The notes under the pieces: generated by a model
Database searches by the model: none
Told to the model about the DNA's origin: nothing
What the model saw: only the letters and a program-made list of their open reading frames with translations
Source: Cymodocea nodosa
Taxonomy: Eukaryota; Streptophyta; Magnoliopsida; Alismatales; Cymodoceaceae
Assembly (NCBI GenBank): GCA_036874045.1
Contig: JAZBRI010000011.1
Coordinates: 10,407,501 to 10,471,500, forward strand
DNA length: 64,000 bases
Reading direction: 5' to 3'
Made by a program: the position numbers and the translations under genes
Shown here: positions 44,149 through 56,966 of the stretch, one piece after another
How the letters are laid out: the number at the start of each line of letters is the position of its first letter
Position numbering within the stretch: the stretch's first letter is position 1

Positions 44149-46413
44149 TCAAAACAAGGAATCTACACACAAATCTTGATCGAACCAGCCGCTCAAGCTG
44201 TGGTCGTCCCATTCGAAGTACTGCTGCCACAAGGTCGTCGGCTGGCCGAAGTCCACTTCGATGTCCTCCCACAGAGTAGGCAGCATGCCGTCGGCCGAAC
44301 TGTCCTCCATCAACATTAACGCCGCAAGGTCCAGGACCTCCTTCTCCACCCCACTGGGATCGCCGCTGCCGACTCCGCTCACCGTTGCGCTTGCCGACGC
44401 GGACACTGCAGCCCGTTGTTGATCGCCTTCACGGACGCCCTCGACCGGCCCTACCGGAGACTCCTCCGTCGCCTTCGTCCCGACGGCGCCACTTCCTTTG
44501 CTCCCTTTCTTCGGGAGGGATTTCTGCGGACCACCAGGGCGTGGCTTTGGCTTCCTCCCGCGCTTCTTCCTGCCGTTGGGGTTCACCGGGGTGCCGTCGT
44601 CGCCGACAGCAGGAGCATACACTTGTCTCTTGAGATGAGAGTTCCAGTGGTTCTTGATCTCGTTGTCTGTTCGACCAGGAAGATGTCCTGCTATCGACGA
44701 CCACCTGCAATACACAGAGTTTTCCATGCGGAGTAATTAAAATTTTACGTTATTTTTTAGTGGCATCGCTATTATTTAAATTATATTTGAGGAAAAATAA
44801 TTCAAATTAAAATTTAAAACGACCTTTTTCTAGATATTGAAAGCATTGGTTGGCAAGTCACATCAGAATAATAAAATGCGTTTTGACAATCAATACAAGG
44901 ATTGGGAACTTCTTATATTGGTAGTATTTTCTTCAATCATGCAAGGCAGAAGACCCACTAGATCTCTCTTTCTCGAAGTTAATTACTTCCAAATTAATCT
45001 GGTGTATAAGGCGTTTTTTTATAACTACATGTGCAGATCCATACTGATGATATGGAGTCAGCCGTATAAACTTTTTTATGTGAAAGTTTATGATTCATCT
45101 AGTGCCCCCCAGTAATATAATATGCATCACATTAATTGCATGATAGATGACCCGGCCAAAACTTTTGACCAATCTCGATCATATTCTGTAAAATATTTTT
45201 AATGAGTTGATCATCGTAATGCCTACTTCTTCTTATATGAAAAACGTTGACGGTTTGATGCTTATTAATTAAGACGAAGAAAGGGCAAGATGCCAATTTC
45301 TTTACGTGAAACGTTCAAGAATATCTATATATTTATTTATTTCAGCGGGAACATAAATAAATAATTATGTTGTTCTTCTGACCTTGTTTAAATTGGTTTA
45401 AATCTACCATATAGTTCAATGTTAATTAAGAAGTAATTACTGTTCACGTGATGATTGAAGGGAGATATGGATAGAGTGAGCTAGGGAGGAGGACAGGGAA
45501 AGTTTAAGTGGTTCCCTACCGATTTCCCAGCGTAGCTTGAAGTTTGATAATGGTTTCCTCTTCTTCTGGAGAAATATTTCCTCTCTTCAGATCGTCTCTG
45601 AGATAGTTGATCCACCTCAGTCTGCAACTCTTACCGCATCTCAGCAAACCTTTGGATCACAAAACAAGAAGCAAAAGTCGTGAAAATCTGGATACATCAG
45701 CACACATAATATAAGCTGGAGTAAATTGACATAAAAATCAATAAATTAAATAGACAATATATATATATAAGACTACTTGTAAGAGTGGTACAAGAAATCC
45801 CACGTTGACTTTAACAAAGAAACTCAACTCTAGGTTATTCACTTGGTTGGAGTGGTATAATTTCCATATTTTTCGTGACTACATCCTCTTGTGTAAATTT
45901 TGAGAAAACTAAAGGTCGTCACTCCAGAAAAGAAGCACTTATTAGATTAACACCAGCAGTTCAGCTGCATCGATCATCACTTCAGAAGCCCAGGAAATTA
46001 AGCTTGGCTTATCAATTAATTTTACTTGAGAAAACAACAACTAATTGGTAGCACAGAACGGAAGCTACTAATTAAGAACACCGAAACCAACAGCAGCTTC
46101 AACCCACAACCCAGAAAAAATGATAAGCGTTCTAGAGAAGATATGCATATATATATATATAATCAAGCGCAAAAGTCATGATAACTAGCTAGCTAAAGAA
46201 CCAATGATCGATAAAATTAATCACAGTTGTGATGGTCATAAGCAAAAGCTAGCCAAATAGTCAATAGAAGACAGACTAACCGGCTTTCTTGGGCAAGGAT
46301 CTCCAAGAGCCCTCGCCGTTGGCCCTGATGTAGGAGACGAGCTTCTCATCCTCCTCGGCCGTCCACTTGCCCTTCTTCATCCCCACCTTCTCGCAGCATG
46401 GCGCCCTCCCCAT
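44149..46413 (-). CDS. R2R3-MYB transcription factor, flavonol/P1-type, three exons
   Basis: Exons (minus): 46413-46281, 45649-45520 and 44704-44149, joined by GT-AG introns of 631 and 815 bp. The product is 272 residues. It begins [18 protein letters not shown]2 has the three tryptophans ([26 protein letters not shown]), and R3 has [21 protein letters not shown] split between exons 2 and 3, ending [18 protein letters not shown]. The bHLH-binding signature of R3 is absent, as in P1 and MYB11/12/111 proteins that activate flavonol or phlobaphene genes alone. A basic motif [13 protein letters not shown] follows the MYB domain, and the C-terminus is acidic and tryptophan-rich ([24 protein letters not shown]), a likely activation region. 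The intron positions are those usual for R2R3-MYB genes. The subgroup call is inference from the repeat sequence. Confidence 0.88.
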
Positions 46414-46700
46414 CCTCCTCCTCCACACAGATCCTTTTAGATTAATTAATTCCCTCTTCCCAACGTATGGGTCCTTGGACGCTTGCGGAACCACAAGATC
46501 GACGGCTTGTGGTATATATAGTTGGCAGATACGTAAGTCGACTGGAAGGCTCCGGAACACGCGGTGGGAATTGGTGCGGTTCACGTGGGCGACTGTTTTT
46601 CATCATTTTGTGTGGTTCTGATTTTGAGTTGAAAATTGCAATTCGTGACCACGTGCAAGAAAATATGCCACGTTCTGGTAGGTGAGAAAGAGCAAAATAA
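46414..46700 (-). promoter_or_regulatory. MYB promoter with TATA box and two G-boxes
   Basis: On the minus strand a TATATATA lies at 46513-46520, about 100 bp above the ATG, well placed for a core promoter. Two CACGTG palindromes (46582-46587 and 46650-46655) lie just upstream; G-boxes bind bZIP and bHLH factors and are frequent in light-regulated flavonoid genes. The open frame upstream of the ATG (from 46584) is 5' UTR rather than protein. Confidence 0.5.
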
Positions 46701-47149
46701 CCCCCATCTTCTGAAAGGACGGCAGACTTGCCTTCCGCCGAGCGGTCGGGTTTTATCGTAAAACTTGAAAATATATTTTGATAATGGTAGAAAATTTTAT
46801 TATATTATCGACGTAAATTTAAGTTTTTATATTTATACTTGTAATTAAATCTTTGTCTTAGTATAATTTTTTTTTTAAAGCCTAAACATCTCATTCAAAT
46901 TAAATCTTTTAAACCAAAACCAGCAGGCCGAAGACACGTAACGGCCGTCGGCGGCGTTGAAATTGAACCCTCTCCGCTCGCCTTCTGTTTTGTCTTTTTC
47001 TTCACTTCGTAAAATGGAATTTTTAAATACCACCTTCTGAGGGAGAGAACTACGAGGAAATATTTTGATCTTATTATCAAATTTCCTGTCCAGAGGCATT
47101 AAAACAAATTTTATCGAGATTTCACTGCTTTTAATATGTACTTTAAGTA
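46701..47149. other. Intergenic region upstream of the MYB gene
   Basis: No gene is recognised. The 116-codon ORF at 46875-47225 has low complexity and no domain. Confidence 0.4.
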
Positions 47150-47467
47150 GTAATTTGTGTACTAAAAATTTGAATTTTGTGAAATTTAAAATTTGAAGGA
47201 ATTTGAATTCTATAGAATTTAACATAAAAAATTTAAAATTTAATTATATGTGCATGTTTAGTTATTTAATGAAAATTAAAATTTAAGTATTTGTATACAT
47301 GATAAAATTAAATAAAATTAATTTTTAATAAAAATTTTAAATAATAAATTAAAGTAATTAAAAAAACCCCTCCCTCTCTCTCTCTCTCTCTCTCTCATTT
47401 CCTCTCTCTCCCTCTCTCTCTCCATCTCTCTCTCCATCTCTCTCTTCCTCTCTCTCCCTCTCTCTCT

Positions 47468-47516
<49 letters not shown>

Positions 47517-47840
47517 TTTCTCTCTCCCTTCCTCTCTCTCTCTCTCTTTCTTTTTAACAATCTCGTTGTAGTCTTTCACGAAAGTAAAGTACATGAGTAG
47601 AAAACATAAAAATGAAAGGTAACGAGTGAGATAAAATTTAATTTTTGATCTTTTTGATTTAAAAAATAAATTTTAAGATTTACCAAAGAGATAGAATTTA
47701 CTTTTTATCGAAAAGTAAATTCTAAAGATACACAAATAATCTCGTTGTAGAATTAGATGAAATTTTTTTCCTTTTCATTTAATTTCATGTGTACAAATTT
47801 TTTATTTAATTTCACATGCAAAAACTCTCCCTTAAAAATC
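47150..47840. repeat. AT-rich MITE-like stretch containing a CT microsatellite
   Basis: Short inverted edges are visible: AATTTGTGTACTAAAAATT on the left, and a reverse-read TTTGTACACATGAAATTAAA on the right. At 47367-47551 there is an interrupted (CT)n tract of about 185 bp, which produces artificial Arg-Glu-rich frames on the minus strand. It is not coding. Confidence 0.45.
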
Positions 47841-48590
47841 AATGCAACATGAAGAATATTTTATAAAAATATAAACTTTTAAAATCGATCCCATACCATT
47901 ACATTAATCGTGGAAATTAAATGGTTGACCTTCTATTTTGTCATGTCCTCGTGCAGACGAGTGCACGCGGTAGCTTTGTCAAATTTGCCGTCTCTCACGT
48001 CACTTTATTGAATTTTAGACTTTGGAAGTTTTTTCTCATGATATTAAAAATCAAAATATAGGTATTTGTGTAATTAAAAAATGATTGAAAGGAAAATTCA
48101 GAGAATGATAGAAAATGATACAAATAAAAAATTACAGAAATTAAAATAGAATTTAAACCTGGAAATGACAAAGAAAATGCTAAATTTTAATTTGAAAGTT
48201 AAAGATAATTTAAAATAAACTATTGTAAGTATATAAAAACACTTAGATATACTTTTTAGTCAATTATCATGCACAAAATATCAATTAGATAAATTTAGAT
48301 TATATTTTAATAGAAGCTAGGTTACATTTTAATATATATTAGATTAGATTTCAATAGTATTTACATTACATTTTAATATATTTTTATCAGTTTAGATATC
48401 AAAAATATATTTTAGTTTTAAATATAATTTTTATGTAATATATATATATTTTTTCTATGCAAAGATTGCAAAAAAAGATTTACTATCCTTTTTTAAAGTT
48501 AGACTCAAAAAATTGAAGAAGAAAATCATTTTATACTTGTCCAGCATTTCACCGAGTGCATAAAAACTTGAAAAATGAGGAGATTGAAGT
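47841..48590. other. AT-rich intergenic region
   Basis: Nothing recognised; the stretch 48220-48440 repeats short motifs such as TAGATTAGATTTYAATA and is low-complexity. Confidence 0.4.
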
Positions 48591-49410
48591 TTTCTTTGTA
48601 CACAAATTAGATTATACAGTAGTGTAAGTAATATTTATTAACTCAAAAGAGTTTTTTATTATTATATAATATATGGTAAGTAAGTAATTGACTCCATTTA
48701 TTGAATAAACAAAGCGGTCTGAGTTCTCAATCCATGTGTTGGTATTTTTGTTTAAATTAAAATTACGTTGTATATTTCTTACTATTTTTGTTCTCATTGA
48801 AGCTAGTAGGCACATTTATTGAATAAACAAAGTAGGTTGGTCTAAGTTCTCAATCTATGTGTCGGTTGTTGATATGTGGTTTGAGGTTCTCATGGTGGAA
48901 TTTTTTAGGTGATCAAAAGATTTTTTATTGTAATTAATCTTTTTATTCACCTTTATATATAGTATTTGAAGGATTCTTTACTTCCACCTTCTCTATTCTC
49001 AATCTCTTCCTTAATTTCTGGTAACCATTGAAAATTGAATTCAAATTCAACTTTAAATTTGAATTTGAAACTTGATCTTTTTGATCAATTACAACATCAA
49101 TAATTTTGTTTAAAATTGTGTCGTATATTTCTCCCCTTAATTCCTTGTAAGATTCAAACAAAGATACTCTTTTTTTTTTGCAATCTCTCACTTCGATCAA
49201 CTTTTTATTTTAGATCATGGTAAGTAAATAATAGACTCAATTTATTGAATAAACAAAGTAGATTGGTCTAAGTTCTCAATCCATGTATGTGTTAGTATTT
49301 TTGTTTAACATTGTATCATACTTTCTCCCCTTGTATGACTCAAACAAGGATATCATTGTAATAAGTACACTCAAGTGAAGGTTCCATGTTAGAATTTTAA
49401 AGTTAGGATC
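48591..49410 (-). repeat. Unclassified repeat with a threefold 45-bp motif
   Basis: The motif TTTATTGAATAAACAAAG followed by TTCTCAATC and ATGTGT occurs at about 48695, 48813 and 49234. An 85-codon minus-strand ORF (49200-48943) lies between, and downstream of it on the same strand is CTATATATAAAGGTGAATA, which looks like a TATA box. The arrangement resembles a decayed retroelement LTR or gag-less fragment, but no domain is recognised. Confidence 0.3.
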
Positions 49411-49414
49411 TAAG

Positions 49415-51627
49415 TGTTTGGGTTTTCCCAGCACTACACTAGAAAAACTTGGATTTGTTACTTCTATTTTACTTAGTTAATTTATCTTTATGCCTATTCT
49501 TTCTTTTAGAAGTAAACAAACAACCTTTAATACAATTTAGATATTAATTCTAATTTGTACTTTAACTGCAAGTGCACAATGCCTATTGTATCAGTGTGCA
49601 AGTACAAGTCGATCCCATAGGGAATTGCTGACGAACTTGAAAACTGTTTGCTTGTTAAAATCAAATTTATATATTCAATAAGCTCTCCGTTGAATTACAG
49701 CTAACTCAACGGACTAAGTTCGTTGAGTTATGGATAACTCAACGAACTAACCTCGTGGACTTAAGTTAACTCTACGAGCCTGTCTTTTCTTTTTAATACT
49801 GCTATTTACAAAGGAATTCAAACAACCATTGGGCGATTTCACAGATTGTAAATAACATCAATTAAGCTCTTTAATGTTAGTTAACATTGGATTTATCATT
49901 GAGTAATACTAACATTCAGATAATTCAAACAGTAACCATTAAAATCTTTAAGTCTTTTGAACGAACCAATTTCAGTAAACTGTAATACTAAAATAAACAT
50001 AAAACAATCACAATACTGACAAAGATAACATTAATGACGATACAACACAAACAATACAACACTCAAATACAACATACAAACATAGATAAATTGTTTTTGG
50101 TATTTTTGTTTTAATATGAACATGGAAATGGGTGACAGGTGAAATGTAAAGTAATCTCACTTGACAGTAAATACTTTCGACACTACTTGCAACGCGATTA
50201 CACCATTGAAAATTAAACCACTTACAATTTTGTCTCCTCTCCCTATAGAATCGCGAGTCCAGAATTGAAAGATGATCTCCTCTTCAACATACAAGCATCA
50301 ACCCGAAGCCAAGGCTAAAAGCTTTACGATTTCCTGAAATATAAGTCGGCGCTTGGTGAAAATAGCTTCCCTTCCCGCGATGCGATCATTCCTCACAACA
50401 GTTGTCAAACACTATGTTTGGCTCGGAATCGACCCGACATCAGGCAAGTATCCTCACAGACCTCCGATGGTTGGTAATTATGGTGTGGTGATGGTGATGA
50501 TGATGGTTGGTGTGGTACTTCAGAGAATTGCGACATTGATCCTCCTTTTCACACACTGTCCGCTTATCGATCACACACTTCTTCTTTTTTTTCTTCTTTT
50601 CTTTTATATTTCTTCAGTAGTAACTGCTTCTACTTGAATGGTCGGTTGGATTTCCTTCATTCATATCAACGACGATGCTTTCTTCTCCCTGCACGATTGA
50701 ATTCATGCGTGATACATGCAAACGTGGTTTTTCTCTTCCAACTATCTGTTTCTGCAACTGCTACAGTGGCATATTAGAAAATATAAAGAAATAAGCTGCT
50801 AACATAACGCATTACCTTAGTGTAATATTCATGTAATTCAACGCGTACAGTTATGCTAACTTAACGAGTTAAACATGTGCATCTCACGTGATATTCTAAA
50901 GCATTTAAATTCAACACGTGCATAAATTTAACTATCCGATGCTCAGGTGCATTTCGGATACTTATAAACTTAACTATCCGATGCTCAGATGCATTTCGGA
51001 TAGTTACAAATAACTCACCGATATATAACTTAAGTAAATCTACCAGATCTCAACATGTGTCAGCAGTAGTTTAATCATAAAATAACATTTCAGAGAGTTA
51101 CAAGTCTAACTATCTGCTGCTTAGATGCATTTCGGATAGTTACAGCTAACTCACTGAAAATCCACTTAAGTTACTTTCCTAGAACATGACACGTGTCCTC
51201 AGCTATTTTCTAAATAAAAAGAGATTTCGGAGAGTTACAGGGATAATTTTTCAATGCTCAGCTTCAATTTCGGATAGTTATAGATAACTCACCGAAAGTT
51301 CACTTAAGTCATTCATTATGATTTCGACATGTGTACTTCAGGAAATAATAAAATATTCTCTCAAAACATAACTGTTCGGCAATTTAAACATAACTATCCG
51401 ATATATCAGAAAATTCAGATACTTAAGAATTTCACAGCCTGCAACTTACCGACAGTTCATAAATGTATTAAATTAACATTAATTTCCCCAAATTAAGCAA
51501 ATTCTTCAATTAAAGCATATAACAGTGCAATTATAACATAATGGCTTAATTCTTATATGATAAGCTAAATATTATGCAATTAACCATCATTTAACCGTTA
51601 ATAATATACACTATTTCATTCTAAACA
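49415..51627 (-). repeat. Solo LTR F of the Athila-like family
   Basis: It begins TGTTTGGGTTTTCCCAGCAC and ends TTCATTCTAAACA, in the same orientation as the LTRs of element E and nearly full length (2.2 kb). It is flanked by CTAAG (49410-49414) and CTAGG (51628-51632), a 5-bp duplication with one change. It holds clean hairpins, for example AACTATCCGA at 50972-50981 facing TCGGATAGTT at 50996-51005. No internal sequence is present on either side. Confidence 0.85.
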
Positions 51628-51867
51628 CTAGGATTTAAGATTTGAGTTTTAAAGAGGAAAGAGAGTTTGATCTTGAAATGATTCAATCGTTGAACTAATA
51701 ATGGTTTAATTTGCTCAAGGCATTTGCAACTTGATCCTTGGTAGAAATGAACCAAACATCCAATTCTCTAGAGATAACTCTTTCTTTAATTAACAAAATG
51801 AAAATCAAGTTCCCAAGTATTTTGTTTTGGAGTGGAATATTAATTGGATTTGATATGAGGTAGTTTG
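51628..51867. other. Short intergenic stretch
   Basis: No ORF and no recognised repeat; it continues the sequence interrupted by solo LTR F. Confidence 0.4.
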
Positions 51868-52405
51868 CACCTAAAGACTTGTTTGTACACCTAAAAAGTG
51901 ATAAAAAGTGACAGAAAAGAAAGGATTGGAAAGTTCAAGAAAAAAATGTTGTAGAAAGTTATAGAAAGTTGCCAAAAAATATGATATTTGTGCACCAAGA
52001 AGAAAGTGACATAAAAGTTTAAAAAGTAAAAAACTAATAAAATGTAATAAAATATAAATAAATAACATAAAAATATTTTAAACATCTTAAGTTTATGAAA
52101 AAATTAAAAATATTTTCATTTTTCATAAGAATACATTATACATTACGAGGTTAATATAAATTTAATATATTGTAAAAATTTATTATTATTATAATTATTA
52201 ATTAATTAATTATTATTAATTCATCTTTTTTTTAACATATGAATTTAACAAATTACATTTTCTTTTATTTTTTTCCTCTCCATTTTTTCTCTCACTTTCC
52301 CTCACTTTCTATTAAACATAAACACATTATATTTTTTCACTACTTTTTCTCACTTTTCTTTTTGCCACTTTTCCTCACTTTCTCTCGTGCAAAAACTCCC
52401 CTCCC
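51868..52405. mobile_element. MITE-like element with TTTGT-CAC edges
   Basis: The left edge reads GACTTGTTTGTACACC then AAAAAGTGATAAAAAGTG. The right edge read in reverse gives GGGAGTTTTTGCACGAG then AAAGTGAGGAAAAGTG. These are imperfect inverted repeats of about 35 bp around an AT-rich, non-coding interior of about 0.5 kb. Exact ends and target duplications are uncertain because a C-rich run follows. Confidence 0.5.
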
Positions 52406-54163
52406 CCCCCTTCCCCCCTCCCTAATTCATCACGTCACAAAATTGGGATTCTTGTATGGAACACCCATCTCTTGAAGTAGATGCTAGAGCAATATTTTCC
52501 CAATGGTAGCAAGAGCAAGGGCCCTATATTCTTCTCCAATTAATACTTGACTTGGAGACTATCGTTTATTTTTTAGACTTCCATGATATAAGTTTAACGT
52601 TTAAAGAACATGTTTGTCAAACTAGTCCATTAATAACCCTAGCATAAAAATATCATTGTGGTATTCAAATTGATTCCCTAGCTAACATATAATTATGGAT
52701 GGTAACCTTAGAAACTAGTAGATTGACCCATTTTTGGTACTTATGTTGATTTCTATACGTTGCATTTTCAATGAGTTTTATCCTTGGACTCTAACAATAA
52801 TGTATGCCTAGCCTAAATTACTTGTATTGTTTTTCATCTATGACAAAAAGGGAGAGAAATAAGATTTGCATGCATTTAAGAATTCTTTATCATTATTTTA
52901 AACTTTTATCAACAAGTTTTCTTATTATCGAAAAGTAAAAGATTGTTTGGAAATTATTTCTCAATTGATTTTAATAATGTAAAGCACTCAATGATAAACA
53001 AAACTTATTACATATATTAAGTTTATTGCCAGAGATAAATAATGAAAGAGAACAGCAAAGCAAGGAAGATAGTCAACGAAGATCATCAATGAAAATCAGT
53101 GGTCCAAAGTTTACAAGGATGGAGTAAAGAAAAAGGGGCCCCAAACTTGCGTGTCATCATTTATAAGGACTCTTACTTTTATTGATGCATTTTGTATTGT
53201 AAGTCTTGCATATGTTGATGCATTTATAAGGACTCTTATTTTTATAAGGATGAAAATGTAAATCCTTGACAAGCTTTTTCATATTAGGATTTGCATTAGA
53301 ATATAGAGGACATATATAGTTAGACATATATATATATATCAAACTATTTGAAGTAGGATGAATTGGAGTCGAACTCGAGGCTCTCTCTGCTACGTAAAAA
53401 GATGGAACATCGTTTTTGATACAAGCATACGTACCACTTAGTAAACCAAGAGTAGCAAACATGTTCAATGGGCGTGCTTCTTGCTGAGGGGATTTTTTCC
53501 ACACACTATCTTATGTGTCAATGCCTCAACATTGCAAATAGCACAAGATCTTGTGTTAATTTCACGGCCACACTTAGAATATAGAAGTTGATCATCACTT
53601 TGATTCTTGATTCATTTGAGTGCTTGTGCTGAAATCAAGATCCAATACAAGCCCTTCACTACTACCCAGTTGTCCAACATCTTCATGAAGTTAATTAATT
53701 AAGCATAACCCCTATACAGCTCTGTTTAGCTCTCTTAGATCTGAGCTAGCTCACTCCCTCCACAGTTCGTTTAACCTGAAGGACGTTGCGGATTCGAATG
53801 CGTGGAAAATGCTGCATGTTAATTAACTACCTTATATAGCAATATTTTCTTACAAGCTAGTCTGTGTAAGTTGTTGAGTGGCACGTACGTAAGCTGGTCC
53901 CATGGGCAACCTCTATAATTAATTAAGAGATGTTCTTGAATAAGATTGATTTGGACGCTTTATTAATTACTTGGAATTGTCAATACGAGCAGCGGAATCA
54001 AGTAGAGTTATGGAATGGCACACACCGGCCTTTAAGTCCTAACAGCCAACCAACTAGGAATAATATATAACAACGCACATTCAGCACTCATCTCGAGACC
54101 AGGACAATATATATCGAACAACGCTGGTAAGAAATGAAGATTAGTCCCACGCATCGGCCATCG
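52406..54163. other. Intergenic region with possible copia-derived debris
   Basis: At 52840-52870 TATGACAAAAAGGGAGAGAA resembles the purine-tract neighbourhood of large copia elements, but no coding domain was found around it. At 53160-53240 a TTTATAAGGACTCTTA motif is repeated. A 115-codon minus ORF at 53157-53504 and a partly open stretch at 53505-53700 have no recognised domain. The last ~200 bases are likely the P450 3' UTR. Confidence 0.35.
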
Positions 54164-55876
54164 CTAGTACACGTCTTTAATTACTTTCCTGGGCCTCGCC
54201 AACGCCCTCAGTGTAGTTTTCATGACGACGGTGAACTCCAGTTTCTCTTCGAACTCGAGTTCAGGTTGGGAAGGGTGGGCCTTCCACTCGAACTCTTGGA
54301 CCATCCTTGCCACCATCAGGGAGATGTGGGTCATGCCCATCGCAAGGCCGGGGCATATTCTACGTCCCGCACCGAACGGTATCATTCTTATCTTCGATAT
54401 GCCCATAATGTCGGCGTCCTCGCCGCCGGTCAGAAACCGGTCGGGGTTGAAGGCCCCAGGGTCCCGCCACAGACCGGGGTCCTCCGATATTCCGGGAAGG
54501 TAGATCTCCAAATTGGCATCCACTGGAACGTCGTAGCCCCCAAGCTTGGCTCCTGGCTCGACCGCCGCGTGGGTCAGCGACAGGTACGTTGGTGGGTGCC
54601 GACGAAGGAGCTCCTTCGTAAAAGCCTGCAGGTAGACCATCCTCTCCGTATCCTTCTCGTCCACCTTCATCAGTGAAGATCGAGATCGATTAACAGGAAT
54701 TCCTACATCATAATATATACATATTTCGCATGCAGAAAAAAGAATGTGTAGTTTAAGTTACTATTATATACATAAAACGACCTTTCTGTCACCAACGGTT
54801 GAGGCGATCTCATCGAAGAGCTTCTGTTGTATCGTCGGATTCTCGATTAGCCGAGCGATTGCCCATTCGACGGCGGTGGCCGTGGTGTCGGTGCCGCCAT
54901 TTAGTAACTCCGAGCACAATGTGACCAGTTCGACGTCGGAAGGAGAAGACTTCCTACCTTCTATCTTAAGGTCAAAGAGGGAGTCGAGGTAGGAGAAGGG
55001 CGCCGCTCCACCATCGCTCATCTCCGCAGGATTCCGGAGAATCGACCGCCTTCTCTCGATGAGCTGCATTACAATGTCGATCTGATCTTGCCTCACCTGA
55101 GCTGCCTCCTTCCTTTGCTTGCCAAAGAACGGTCGGAGCATAGGAAGATAGTCGTCGATTCTCGGAAGGAGCACAAGAAGCACCTTCTTCATAATGTGAT
55201 CAACCTTGACGATGGTCTCTTCGTCGAGATCAAGGCCGAAGCACATAGACAAGAGAATGCAGAACACAGCAAATCGTGCGTTCTGGAGAACCCATACAGC
55301 ACCATCGTTGGACTCGGACTCAGCCCGGATCCTCTTCACGAGGCGGTCCAAGGCGGACACTCTCACCCCATGGAAGTTTTTCAGACGGATGCTACTGAGC
55401 ATCCCGGACACCATGTTTCGGCGAAGCGAACGCCACTCGGGACCGTAGATTGCCGAGTTGACGGTGAATTTGTCACAACTGAAGACCGTCCGAGTGGGGT
55501 TCTCCCTCGGCCGGCTCGCGAAGGCTTGACCTTTCTCGATAAGGGCCTCGCGCGCCAGCTCGGCGTTGCTGATGATGATCAGGGTCCGAGATCCCATCTT
55601 GAGCGTGAAGATTGGACCGTAGACGGGGCGAAGATCACGAACGTAGTGCATGAAGGGCTTGCCGCTGAGGGCCACTTGGAAGAGGTTGCCAAGGACGGGC
55701 CATCCCCGTGGACCAGGTGGAAGATGGAGGTCTCTGGATTTACCGTTCCGTGTGTGGACGATGAGGACGACGAGAGATAAAGCAAATGCTAGTGCCGGAA
55801 AGAAGGCATGGGATTCTGCAAGAGTGGTAAGGTTGTCACAGAGGGAACGTTGCGAGGTGACCGGAAAAATTGCCAT
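54164..55876 (-). CDS. Cytochrome P450, CYP77A-type, two exons
   Basis: Exon 1 is 55876-54782, the intron is 54781-54665 (117 bp, GT-AG, phase 0), and exon 2 is 54664-54164; the product is 531 residues. An N-terminal membrane anchor (ALAFALSLVVLIV) is followed by the proline hinge LPPGPRGWPVLG. Further motifs are the C-helix WRSLRRNM, the I-helix oxygen-binding NGGTDTTATAVEW, the K-helix KELLR, FNPDRF, and the haem-binding FGAGRRICPG with the axial Cys. KIEGRK and TVGDRKV before the intron are characteristic of CYP77. Family members are ER-bound monooxygenases that epoxidise or hydroxylate fatty acids for cutin or defence lipids. All catalytic motifs are intact. The start at 55876 (MAIFPVTSQ) is preferred over an in-frame ATG at 55972 because it gives the usual family N-terminus. 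Confidence 0.9.
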
Positions 55877-56911
55877 TAGGGTTTGCTGGTTTAGGTATGT
55901 GGGAAAGGTGGAGGAAGAAGCAGGGTTTAATAATAATGCAGGAGTAATGGGAAGACGGTATAATAATGTCATGGCCGGAAATTACAGGTAACGAGTCATT
56001 TATTCGGCTTCCCCATTCTCAACTTCTACCTGTTGGGAATGACGACGGCCACTGTGCCGCGCATTCATGAGAACGCTGCAGATTTGCAATACTACAGGGC
56101 TACTGATCATGTATACTAGGAAATATTTTTCACAATCATAGTGCATATTTTTTTATATATAGTTAGATCTAAGAAGATTTTATTACATACGGTAAATTAG
56201 AAGGTTCGGTCTCCACTGGGCAGGAAACTCAAGATTTTAAAGGACTGAAATTCAAACTTAAAATCAATTGATAATATGTGAAGATAATCAATATATATAT
56301 ATATATATAAGTCTATGATTCACCTCCACTTAGTTAACGTAAGACTATTAATTTCAACGTACATTCCTCTTACTTATAAGTTATTTTTATACTTACAAGT
56401 GTTTACAAATAAATACGTGTGTATAAATTTGTTCTGATGTCATGTTAACAATTTAACTCACGATAAATAACAAAGAGAATTAACATCTCAGATCTCTACT
56501 TATCAAATACAAGACTATTTTCAGCATATAGTAAAAGGGTAGTGGTTGGCACATGGTCCTCGGCCTTAATGAGTGCGGCATCTGTAATTTGTTGTAGAAG
56601 TTAATGGAAGTTTGACATGTAGTTTTCACGTTCATCAACATTACTTTGGCCGGTAATAAGATAAGAGTCACGCGCGGCATATATTGTTTGATCGGATCAT
56701 ATATGGTAATTAGATTATATATAGTAGTGTTAATCTTTACACAGTCGATTCGATTTTCATGATTTTCGTAATAGATTTTGTGAGATGATCGTAAAAATTA
56801 AGCTAGTGATCCTGCGAAAGAAGTTTCGAAATAATCACTGTAATCGAAATTTCAGTCGATTACAAGATTATTAATGTACAGATTGTGAATGCTTGAGGTG
56901 CTTAATATTCT

Positions 56912-56915
<4 letters not shown>
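55877..56915. other. Intergenic region upstream of the P450 gene
   Basis: The first ~100 bases may be 5' UTR. A (TA)n run lies at 56291-56309. No ORF with a recognised domain and no clear TATA box was assigned. Confidence 0.4.
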
Positions 56916-56957
<42 letters not shown>

Positions 56958-56966
56958 CTCTCTCTT
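56916..56966. repeat. (CA)n(CT)n compound microsatellite
   Basis: About 18 CA repeats are followed by six CT repeats, immediately after CACATATACAC. Confidence 0.95.

Noticed and set aside
44385..44736. Plus-strand and alternative-frame ORFs over the MYB third exon
   Set aside because: Shadow frames of the GC-rich exon.
47318..47594. Arg-Glu-rich ORFs of about 80 codons on the minus strand
   Set aside because: They are readings of an interrupted (CT)n microsatellite and have no other content.
55877..55972. Longer P450 N-terminus starting at 55972
   Set aside because: The extra 32 residues precede what is already a complete CYP77-type N-terminus and anchor; the ATG at 55876 fits the family.
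54134..55991. Long plus-strand ORFs opposite the P450 gene
   Set aside because: They are shadows caused by the GC-rich coding strand; no domain is seen and the minus strand carries all P450 motifs.
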